Positions 55,971 to 64,000 of a stretch of DNA of 64,000 nt are shown here, piece after piece. The stretch comes from Trichobilharzia regenti. Taxonomy: Eukaryota; Platyhelminthes; Trematoda; Strigeidida; Schistosomatidae. The notes beneath the pieces are model-generated. The model was not told the DNA's origin. It saw only the letters and a program-made list of their open reading frames with translations, and ran no database searches. Every line of letters starts with the position of its first letter. Position 1 is the first letter of the stretch. The position numbers and the translations under genes were made by a program. The stretch spans positions 1-64,000 of the forward strand of contig CALYDD020000353.1 of assembly GCA_944472135.2 (NCBI GenBank), given 5' to 3'.

Positions 55971-57329
55971 TTAATTGAATCTGAATACACAATAGCATGA
56001 TTATATTAAGCCAGTGTTCAAGCCTATCTGAATTGAAATGTTATCTGAGTGAAAAGTATTCACATTCATGCAGTCCATTTACTTGACAAGGTACGATATT
56101 CCATCTAGAAAGAGGTTTCTTCTCGTTGAATTCATCTTGTTTTCCACCAGGATGGATAGCACTGAATGGGTTCCACTTGGTTAAAGTACCACCTCTCTAT
56201 GCTTTCTTGTATTCCTCCCTCCTAATCATCTTCTGTTCACATATGAGTAGGCTTTAGAAAACTGAGATACACTTCTGTTGTATAAATCCTAATTGATGAA
56301 AAAAGAAAAGCGAACTCTCTTCAAAGAAATGCTCATGGTGAGTTACTCAAAAGTTCAACTCACAGTTTATCTTAATATTAGGATCTACAAAATAAAAAGA
56401 ATGAAAATAGATGAGAAGAATCGTTTTTCACACACTGTTTTACTAAACTGAATCAAATTTAGTGCAAAAAAGTTTTTCTTAGATAAAATTAGTTCTGACA
56501 AATTCCTAAAAATGATGAAAGATCTCTATGTATGTGTCATACTGAAGGCATCCTTTCTCTTTGAATGCTTCAATAATTTTCTTTGCGAAATTCAATGTTG
56601 AAATTACGTTGGTTTTGCTGATATCCGGATAGGTTTTTCTTCCATTTTTCATAAACTGATATGTGAATAAAGGAAACTAGTGTAGATCGTGATGAACTGC
56701 TGGACATCTGTTACAATCAAATTGACCTATCACCAAAATCGACTGTAGCACGTTTTCGCATAGGATGTTTAGGCTGTGCTCAAGATATTTTAAGCATTTA
56801 GTTAGTCAGCAGTTTGGAGTCTGATGGGACTTCATATTCGTTTTGTAATCCAACCTTTTCCTAGGAAATTTAATGAAAGCGTGTACACTGATGGTGAACA
56901 CAGATGCACACGAGTGATACTGAATAGTTGTAATGGTATAATAATTAAAAAGTCATAAAATCTAGAATCCCTGAATGACAGACAGAATTTCAGTTAACCG
57001 ACTGAGTAATCTAATCAGCTCTGTGAATTGTATGCGAAATGACATATGCTTGACCCTTGATAAGTTTGCATATGAACACTGCTATGTAGCCCCAGATGAG
57101 GGAGGAAAGATGGAATGAATTCATCGGGTTGACAACTCAAAAATTTATCCCATAAATATCAGTTTTGCCTATCACCATAACCGTTTTGCTTAAATTCGCA
57201 AACAAAATAAATATTTCATCATATTTTCCCCATTCTAGCAGTAATCCATGACTAAGCCTCAACCAATTAAATTTCGCAAACTACCTCTTGAAATTTCATC
57301 TGAAGCCTAACGTTCTTCATTATTGTAAG
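55971..57329. other. Long intronic spacer
   Basis: 1.36 kb of AT-rich sequence without open frames of note, micro-exon signals or recognised repeats. Confidence 0.4.
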
Positions 57330-57505
57330 CCAAATGTTCTGTTTTCGAACTCCGAAGGCCACATTCCATTGAAGAGTCGTGAACTAGGATGAAACAGCAT
57401 GCAATTGTTCGCTGCGTTTTCAGTGATTCTCCGAACGATGAGTCAGCAAGTGAACGAACTTATGAAATTATTAAATCCTCATAAACTATCTCATGAATAT
57501 TAATC
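57330..57505 (+). mobile_element. Sm-alpha-like SINE, degenerate
   Basis: gaagagtcgtgaactaggat gaaacagc and tttcagtgattctccgaacg. The tRNA-like head is mostly lost. Confidence 0.6.
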
Positions 57506-57689
57506 TGAACCTTGCTGGCGACTGACTACACAGATAGGTTGCTTGAGGATTTCTAATGAGAAGTCATGATCAGCAGGCCACACAAGGTAAGGTATGAGGG
57601 CAAGTAGTTTACAACGACACTGCATGGATGCTGCACAATATATCGTGAATTAACAGAGGTTCGAGTTAATGGACCATTGGTTTCTTGCC

Positions 57690-57805
57690 CAAGTAGATGA
57701 ATGGACAGGGAGCTTGGTCTCGTAATCAAAAGTTTATCCGTGCGATACTCGGTGGATGTCTCTGATGGTGAACATTAAATAGTTTAGTTATTCGGACTGG
57801 TCTCC
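57690..57805 (+). mobile_element. Sm-alpha-like SINE head remnant
   Basis: agtagatgaatggacaggga (A-box region), gcttggtctcgtaatcaaaa and gcgatactcggtggatgtct follow the family order but are strongly diverged. Confidence 0.4.
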
Positions 57806-58069
57806 ATTGGTGGAAGATAGGAAAGCTGTCATTGCTTAATCGTGTCCTGGCTCAAAGAAGACTGGATAAGTACGATTGAGAGAATCGCTGTACATTATAT
57901 CAACGGTTATTTATAGCCTTTGGCACTGATTAACCATTGTAAATCTCTTTCGTTATCGCTTGAAGAATGAAAAATCATGTTGCCCAACCGTCTTCTGTTA
58001 TTCTACCTTGGTTACAATGCATAATGTGTTAAGCTTAGTCATCTGAAATCAACGATAGGTCCAAGATCC

Positions 58070-58205
58070 CTGGACATTTGACAGTGGACCGGCGGGTGTG
58101 TAGCACCAGAGTGTTCTAGACAAGAGAGAAACAACTACCAACTATTCCCCGGTTTCCAGTGGTTCTCCAACTGACGCCAGTCTGTGATATAACTTGAACC
58201 AAAAC
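58070..58205 (+). mobile_element. Sm-alpha-like SINE remnant
   Basis: gtgttctagacaagagagaa acaac and ggtttccagtggttctccaa ctgacgccag match body and tail. The hammerhead core is lost. Confidence 0.5.
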
Positions 58206-58550
58206 AAATTGACGGAAACAAACCCTTGAAAACTAATTTTTTTCTGATCAAAGCCTCATGTAGATGATGTGTCTTTACTCCGTCACCAATTATTCATACA
58301 ACCATCTGTTTCTGTATTTGTCTCTGATGCATTTAACAAGAGTAATAATTGCACAAATCTACATGATAATTATCAAAATGTAAAACTTCTTACGTAAGTG
58401 TTTACAAAAGGTCGCACCTTCAATCGGAGAAAAAAATTGTGATATATCCACTTTCAGTATTACTAATGAATAAATATGCACTACTGAAGTAAATATTATA
58501 AAGCATGAGAATTCTATGTTAACAGTATGTTGTATTAGTAATTAACTTAC

Positions 58551-58559
58551 ATTCCTCAT
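58551..58559 (-). CDS. Candidate micro-exon (9 nt)
   Basis: Strong donor (ggaat|gtaagttaa) but a weak acceptor (tgcaattcaacag). Nine nt would add EE in the shared phase. Low weight. Confidence 0.2.
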
Positions 58560-58644
58560 CTGTTGAATTGCATTTAACCAATGATGACATTTGTATGAGT
58601 TAGGAGGTATAAACACAAGGAGTTTGTATCATATTGCTAATAAT

Positions 58645-59060
58645 CAAGTATTGATTTTGTAGGGATTTTCACTGAGTGGATGGAGGATTTCATCATCATG
58701 AACTGACATCGGTTAGCGAATCAATGAAAGACCTGCAGCGAATACTGGAAAGCCAGCTGTTTCATCAGCCTAGTTTGAGACTCTTCTGAGTACGCACCAA
58801 CAACCAGTCTTCAAACATAGGATCTTAAGGTAACAAAGCGAGCTAGCACATAGACCGTTAAGCCACTGAGACCCAATCGAATGACCAGCCCATGAATTCT
58901 AACTTCTGCCACTTCGTAATGTCTTCTTAGATGAGTTACTGACTGCCTCCAATTCAGCCAGCTGTACCTTAATGGTCAGGGCTTCCCACCATAACCCCAG
59001 GTTGCTGCGTGAATAGGACCAGTCGCTAGTGAGCCTCGGAATAATTTTGTAGGGATTTCG
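58645..59060 (-). mobile_element. Sm-alpha-like SINE, long form, minus
   Basis: Reverse complement shows the 5' extension (gaggcagtcagtaactcatc), head (gctagctcgctttgttacc-like), gtactcagaagagtctcaaa ctaggctgatgaaacagctg and tail (gttcatgatgatgaaatcc). The hammerhead region is rearranged. Confidence 0.7.
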
Positions 59061-59239
59061 TTTATTTGGAGTTTGATGTGGAGTTTGACGTGATGCAGTC
59101 ACGCAAAAACCAGATAAGTGACAAAATGTGGGTAAATTCAAATCGTCTACTCTACTCACGCATGATGAAATAGGGCTTAGTAAGTTGACAAAATAACCAG
59201 CTAATAACCTGGCGTTTTTACTGACTTGCTAGTTTTCTA

Positions 59240-59880
59240 ACCGCTATTGGGCTGAGCAATAGGAAAGAGTGAAGGTTAAGCATGGGACTAGAGCTTCTAC
59301 TCCTGAAAATCAGTACAGTCGCTACAGACACTTCAAAGCAAAAGAACAACATAAAAACCGAAATTTATTCTTAGCTGGAATCGTAGCGACGAAATATCAC
59401 CGGATTTTAAACTCCACTGTGAGGTCAGTGATACTATACGGAACAGAGACTTGGAGCGTCATAAAGGGCACCTCAAAACAAATGCAGACCTTCGTCAACA
59501 GCTGTCTTCGCTCTATACTCAAGATCAGATGGCCGACCAGAAAAGATCAGCGACAGAGTTCTCTGGCAATGAGCGAACCAACGAAGTACCGATTTTGAAA
59601 CAAATAGGCAGGAAGAAATAGAGATGGATTGGCCATACGCTGATAAAACCATCAAGTGACATCACTACACAAAGCATTGCTCGAGTGGAAACTGAAAGGG
59701 AAGCAGCGAGTTGAACGTCAGTGCAAGGGTAAAGTGGAGGAGGTCATGTGAAGAGGGAATGAAAGCATGTAGGCAGACTTGGAGTGGGGAGAAAAAGTTC
59801 GCAGAAAACAGAAGGCAATGGAGGTGCGCAGCTGAAGCCCTATGTTCCTCTAGGAACTAAAGGATATAATAATAATATGA
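59240..59880 (+). mobile_element. RTE-clade LINE, C-terminal fragment
   Basis: It begins at the FQLKNIWKSK-like region (cattcaaagcaaaagaacaa). An open stretch follows (59269-59598) with HRILNSTVRSVILYGTETWS and TFVNSCLRSILKIRWPTRKD. It then reads gtggaggaggtcatgtgaag (WRRS) and ends tctaggaactaaaggatataataataa. Frameshifted after 59598. Confidence 0.8.
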
Positions 59881-60620
59881 CATCAAAGCGGCAATGTGAA
59901 ATCACACTAAACCACCTTCCTTGGTAAGCTGTGTTTCGGTACCAGCCAGAGGAGATGTACTATTACCTCTCTTCTTTGGTTTAGTGATCTTCATTGTTAT
60001 TGTGACCTTCACTATGTCCTTTTAACCTGATCTAACAAATCTATTTTCTCACCTCTTAACTCTATATGATTTCATATGTATTCCTACCACAAATCTGTGT
60101 GTGATCAGATTGTTTGAAATGTGTTACGCAAAAATACATAGACGATCCAGACAAATTACGTCATCTTATTGTTTTGTCTGAATTCATAAAGGGAACTACT
60201 TTTTTAACTCTCAACAAAATAGAAATGAGTAGTACTTACGATTCTTGCGATCGACAAACTAACTGGTCTGAAGCTATTCAGGGAAATTACTCGAAATTAA
60301 AATAACAAAGTTCTGTATATATAGAAAAGGAAATCTCTTATTTTCAAAATGTTATCTGATCATATGAGTCATGAAATAGACATCAATATCTGACTGAAGT
60401 TTACAAATATTAGTTTTCATTTGTAAAACGCTGTATTCGACGTGAACTTTTCCTTTAGATTTCTAGTAATTACGTTCTACTAAAACTCTTTGGTCGTAGA
60501 TAACTGAATATGAAATATATATGTATGTGTATATGCAGAAAAAAAAAAAGTTTGTATGAGGAAAAATTGTAAATCATTTGTTAGTCTCTCCACCATAAGA
60601 AGATACAGACAATTGGGAAT
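59881..60620. other. Spacer with one coding-like plus-strand frame
   Basis: The plus-strand frame 60114-60305 (KYIDDPDKLRHLIVLSEF, CDRQTNWSEAIQGNYSKLK) follows a modest acceptor (ctgtgtgtgatcag). No ATG, no partner exon, and no recognised family. Confidence 0.2.
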
Positions 60621-61018
60621 TTAGAGCAACGACGACTGATCAGCGATACATATCCATTTTCTATTATTAATCAGGACTTGCCACGCATCAGGTTCACACA
60701 CATACACATGTAGGGCATCCGGAGTTAGTCTTTCGTTATATGAATCGAAAACCTTTCTGTGGAAACTTAGTCCTATCAAAGTCGATTTCGTACGGCGTTT
60801 CTATCACGTCGCGTGTGATCACTGATCTGTTATCTAGCTTCTTCAAGTCTGCAGAGATCTTAAGACCTAAGACCTACTTCTCACTTGGTGTCAAAGTACT
60901 TTTGGAAGTATTCAGTTAAATCTTGATCACAAGTCAAAGGATTTATTATTATTGCATTGTACAAAATGAGTATCCAAATGTTATCGTTCCAAGCTGCGCA
61001 GTCAGTTGACATTAAACC
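60621..61018 (-). pseudogene. Coding-like minus-strand stretch, unrecognised, probably decayed
   Basis: Three coding-like segments follow on the minus strand. Segment 1 is 61018-60881: STDCAAWNDNIWILILYNAI, DLTEYFQKYFDTK, stop TGA, preceded by a strong acceptor (tttttttttacttcatcatttttaag). Segment 2 is 60873 to about 60740: GLKISADLKKLDNRS, ETPYEIDFDRTKFPQ. Segment 3 is about 60750-60621: DSYNERLTPDALHVYVCEPD, NNRKWICIADQSSLL, stop. Frames change between them without room for introns. The amino-acid make-up looks genuine, but I recognise no family. It could be a nested gene relic or an exon of the MEG locus with frame errors. Confidence 0.4.
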
Positions 61019-61127
61019 CTTAAAAATGATGAAGTAAAAAAAAAAACGTCTTCTAATCTGACAACTTAACATTCCACAATCAAAAGATGATGCACATGGC
61101 AGAAAAGACAAGTTTAATCTTACTTAC

Positions 61128-61145
61128 CTCGTTTACCCTCAACAC
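61128..61145 (-). CDS. Micro-exon (18 nt), most 5' of the series
   Basis: Acceptor aatcgtctacatttcag and donor aacgag|gtaagtaag are both near-ideal on the minus strand. It reads VEGKR in the shared phase. No upstream exon with a signal peptide could be found between here and 64 kb. Confidence 0.65.
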
Positions 61146-61554
61146 CTGAAATGTAGACGATTTTATTTCAGTGATCTTTGACATAACATAGCAGATGTTC
61201 TCAGAACGAATGCTTGAATAATTTCTCCAAAACATCCTCATTTCACTTGACAAAACGCACCCATTAACATTGGAAAAACACCGGATACAAAATGAAATTA
61301 TGAGAAAAAAAATTAAAACTGTCGGCAATATGAAGTGTATTGATTGCCTAGTGTTCTAATTGGACATTAGGTTTCAAGCCCCAATTTTGAAATTTCAGTA
61401 GCGATGGTATTTTCATTTTTTCAAGATGAGGTTACCAACTACATGCCTAATTTTAACCCCTATACATCCAAGTTCATTATTGTCTAGGTGAGGATAATGG
61501 ATATAAATACAAAAACTTGGCATCGTGGAAGAGTATAACTAAAAAAAAAATACG

Positions 61555-61665
61555 ATTTTATTTTGATAAACCACACAGTGGAGTGTTATACAGTACTACT
61601 AACTGATGACCACATTTCGAGCACAAATTGTTGCTCAAAATCACATCAAGTTGAGAAGTTAGTTG
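61555..61665 (-). mobile_element. PLE 3' end fragment
   Basis: Plus-strand reading ttttgataaaccacacagtg and ctgatgaccacatttcgagc is the reverse complement of the common PLE 3' end (compare 45.09-45.20 kb). Confidence 0.6.
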
Positions 61666-61734
61666 AGCGAGGTTTAGGAGTTCGTCGGATGAGAACTGAA
61701 GACAGCATATAGTGTGAATAGTTAGGATTATGTT

Positions 61735-62070
61735 TTCATTGGACACTGGTAAATAGTGTGATGTGACTGATTGTTTGTATTTTGTGCAGACTGAATTCTA
61801 TCAGTGAAGTTTGCGATGTGGCCATCAATATAGGTAGCTCGTCATCACGATGGTTGATGGCTATCTGTGTGAAGCCAAGTGAAAGTAATTAATACAATCT
61901 TACTGGAGGTCAGTCACGAGACCGAATAGCTCTGTGTGACGCGGGTTCGAATCTCAGCAGAGACATGGCTTCCTTCAGGTTTGCAGATACGCCTTGACGA
62001 CTGGTGAGTGCTAGCCATCAGGAAACCTAAGTCTAAGGCTTTAAACCAAATGCCTAACATCAACACTTCG
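61735..62070 (+). mobile_element. SINE-3 with clear tRNA-like promoter
   Basis: The flank block ttggacactggtaaatagtg...gaattctatcagtgaagttt is followed by A-box-like gaccgaatagctctgtg and B box cgggttcgaatctc. ctggtgagtgctagccatca ggaaacctaagtc then follows, the hammerhead-like motif, with one stem-II strand damaged. Confidence 0.75.
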
Positions 62071-63025
62071 AATGGAATGTATATTTATTTATGATACGGC
62101 ATAATTCATTAGAGGGAAATCGATGAATATGTTTTGAGATGCAAACACGTGGTGTTCATTCCTGAGTCTGTAAATTGACAATTTAGAATGCTGACATCTA
62201 GTTTCGGTTCAGTTATGTGTGACTCAGCATACTTCAAGATGATCATTCATAGAGCTAAATTATAGAGGTGATTGTTAACAGAAATGACTTAATTAAAATC
62301 AATAAAGTAGATAGTAATTCAAATGTATCTGCGGGAGCTATTACAATAGAAGAAGAGAAAGTAGGGCCGACATCAGATTCTTGGAACTTATATCAAGGAG
62401 CCTTTGGATAAAAGGGTCAAGTAGTTGTGGATTTTTAATTACCGAACACCTGATTCACATAGGATACCAAGTAAATATTCATTCTGCTAGTGTGGAGCCA
62501 GTTACATAGCCCATAGAATTACGTATGTTTCTCCTAGGATATCCGAAAATCACTCTGCGTCGTTAAGTAGACGAAAACTAAAATCCATTCGTATACCAAA
62601 AAATCTTAACTTCGGCTTAACACTTCGTTTCGCGAGGATATATGAGTCAGCCTATTCTCGAATTATGAAAAATAGAGACTACACCCGCTGGCATCAACTC
62701 ATTTTGATGTAAAACATAAATTGCTGGAATTGAAATGAAAATTCACAACAAAAGTATTCGCAGTGTACATTAGTGAAATAAAAACACAACTTACAAACGG
62801 TCTGAAAATGCCAAACAGACAAGAAAAACGGAAAAGTGAGAACACGCAGAAACATGTTTAGAAAATACAAGGTAAACGTCCATTTATATACTCTTGTAGA
62901 CTGATTTCAGATGCGAAAATTACACGAAGAAATCGGCGATTTTACTGAGCAAATGTGATAAAGTGCGTTATAAACCTTACGGAATATACATATTGCTCAT
63001 ATTAGTTAATAAAAAGAACGTTTTC
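62071..63025. other. Spacer
   Basis: AT-rich. A donor-like/acceptor-like pair on the minus strand near 62791 would define a 7-nt exon, out of register. Nothing else recognised. Confidence 0.35.
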
Positions 63026-63088
63026 TTTTCGACGAAATCATCAACTAGACAGCTGTACATTCGTGTATTTAGGATACTTCGTCGAAAA
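63026..63088. repeat. Hairpin repeat, copy 1
   Basis: Ends ttttcgacgaa / ttcgtcgaaaa are perfect inverted repeats (11 bp) around a 41-nt loop containing agacagctgtacattcgtgt. An 80%-plus similar copy lies 279 bp to the right. Confidence 0.8.
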
Positions 63089-63304
63089 AAAAAATTTTCT
63101 TCGCTGCACTTCGAGCTAACCATTAGTAGACCACACGTACTAAAATGTACACTTTTTTGAGTCTTTGTAAACTTCATTGGAGAAATAAATCAGTTGTAAC
63201 GAGAATTAATCTGTGTAGGAATATGTTTCTATCGATAACAAACATCGAATTTACGCATTTGATAATAAAGAGTAAAAAAGACAAATGCAGCGAAGAACTT
63301 TTTC

Positions 63305-63367
63305 TTTTCGACGAAATCATCAACCAGACAGCTCTACATTCGTGTATTTACAATACTTCGTCGAAAA
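63305..63367. repeat. Hairpin repeat, copy 2
   Basis: Same 11-bp inverted ends and the same 63-bp length as copy 1; loop with agacagctctacattcgtgt. Both copies are followed by a short A-rich run and cttctt. Confidence 0.8.
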
Positions 63368-63424
63368 CAAAAAACCTTCTTCACTGAAATCGTCTTTTTC
63401 AACCTTACTAAATGAAACACGTAT

Positions 63425-63960
63425 AAACAGTTAAGTGACAGAACACATGTTCAATTCAGGACATTCAGTGCCACTCGAAAAATTCTTGGAGAAATCCTCG
63501 AAAAATAATATACAAGATTCGATCAAACATGTCAAAGGGAATAAAGTTAAGGCATTTGGGCATAACCGAGGCACTAGCCATCCAAAAGCTCGAAACCACA
63601 CTATGTATCCAAAAGAAATACGTTCCACCCTCAGTCACTGCCGTTACTATCATCAACAGGTTATTCCTTCAGTAATGACCATCCCATTGCCATTCTTATT
63701 CAAGCTTTCTGATTATTCATGTTATTTTCAAGTTTTTCTTAATTCTTTTTACACTACCATATTTTCATATCCAAACTTCCTGTCTGTTTTGTCATTTTGT
63801 TATTTCTGCATATTCAATTCCTAACTGCACGAAGAATTATTCGTCACATTAGAAATGATCTCACTAGATTATTTTTACCTAAACATCCTGTCCGTTTTCG
63901 TGATTTCTACATTTCTCACTCCCAATTACACAAGGTGTTAATCTGCTCACAGTAATTATG
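63425..63960 (+). mobile_element. PLE C-terminus and 3' UTR
   Basis: TEHMFNSGHSVPLEKF (63437-63485) is the post-GIY-YIG EH...GH segment. After a frameshift, HLGITEALAIQKLETTLCIQ (about 63553-63612) and KKYVPP match the PLE C-terminal EALAI.K signature. T-rich 3' UTR sequence follows. The 129-codon open frame here mixes these frames. Confidence 0.65.
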
Positions 63961-64000
63961 ATACTACTTTGTTTGAGTTTCATCTGTCCCGTCTGCTTAT

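Larger units (their letters stand above)
31552..61145 (-). other. Inferred micro-exon gene (MEG-like) on the minus strand
   Basis: Fourteen core candidate exons lie on the minus strand, at 61128-61145, 52369-52389, 49265-49288, 48814-48831, 44974-44991, 43993-44016, 41869-41892, 40870-40896, 38604-38627, 37114-37137, 35417-35443, 34635-34661, 32253-32276 and 31552-31590. Lengths are 18, 21, 24, 18, 18, 24, 24, 27, 24, 24, 27, 27, 24 and 39 nt, all multiples of three. Each is flanked by an AG acceptor and a GT donor. Each is open in one phase: two bases, whole codons, one base. Introns are about 0.4-9 kb and hold the transposons. Symmetric micro-exons that can be skipped without frameshift define schistosome MEGs, which encode small secreted proteins varied by splicing. 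First and last exons were not found. Confidence 0.65.

Noticed and set aside
58899..59159. 86-codon minus-strand frame
   Set aside because: Half of it is the 5' extension of a Sm-alpha-like SINE; the rest has no partner.
60210..60290. Excellent minus-strand donor (gaatc|gtaagtact) as a further micro-exon
   Set aside because: No AG upstream gives an exon that is a multiple of three in the shared phase; distances are 4, 19, 23, 28 and 34 nt.
62780..62810. Minus-strand AG/GT pair with strong sites around 7 nt
   Set aside because: Seven nt breaks the length rule and phase of the array. Too short to trust.
1..64000. CRISPR array, rRNA genes, bacterial operons or plasmid features
   Set aside because: No regularly spaced direct repeats, rRNA-like conserved blocks or compact gene strings were seen; the content is that of an animal genome.

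Overview
The window is AT-rich eukaryotic DNA without operons or long conserved open frames. It is packed with retroelements of kinds typical of blood flukes: hammerhead-bearing, tRNA-derived SINEs of the Sm-alpha kind, RTE-clade LINEs, Penelope-like elements (PLEs) with GIY-YIG endonuclease remnants, a CR1-like LINE and Merlin DNA transposons. This points to a trematode of the genus Schistosoma. The genus rests on repeat families recognised by eye, not on a database search.

The most interesting content is on the minus strand. From about 61.1 kb down to 31.5 kb, and perhaps to 18.2 kb, there is a series of very short candidate exons of 18-39 nt. Most have T-rich 3' splice sites and GTAAG- or GTATG-type donors. 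Their lengths are multiples of three, and all read open in one shared phase (two bases completing a codon, then whole codons, then one base over). This is the architecture of schistosome micro-exon genes (MEGs). The signal-peptide exon would lie to the right of 61.1 kb and was not found. The 3' terminal exon was not identified.

Layout. 1-13.6 kb: LINE and RTE fragments, a Merlin transposon (3.5-4.6 kb) and two PLE copies (6.4-7.8 and 8.2-9.6 kb). 14-19.8 kb: a long inverted repeat, a PLE endonuclease remnant bounded by a perfect 23-bp inverted repeat, and SINEs. 20-26.2 kb: a deleted Merlin copy, a composite SINE and the longest PLE (24.2-26.2 kb), which carries an internal duplication. 27-31.2 kb: one RTE copy split by about 2.2 kb of later insertions. 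31.5-53 kb: the densest micro-exon region, its introns filled with SINEs, RTE and PLE pieces, one CR1-like LINE with an open reverse-transcriptase frame, a head-to-head PLE pair and a decayed minus-strand coding sequence at 47.5-48.2 kb. 53-64 kb: many SINE copies, two RTE tails, a second decayed coding-like stretch at 60.6-61.0 kb, the most 5' micro-exon, and hairpin repeats beside a PLE end.

Between 18 and 61 kb all RTE and CR1-like copies, and every PLE copy with more than a tail, except one arm of a palindromic pair, lie on the plus strand. That is antisense to the inferred MEG, as expected for old insertions tolerated in introns. No rRNA gene, CRISPR array, bacterial operon or convincing functional tRNA gene was seen.
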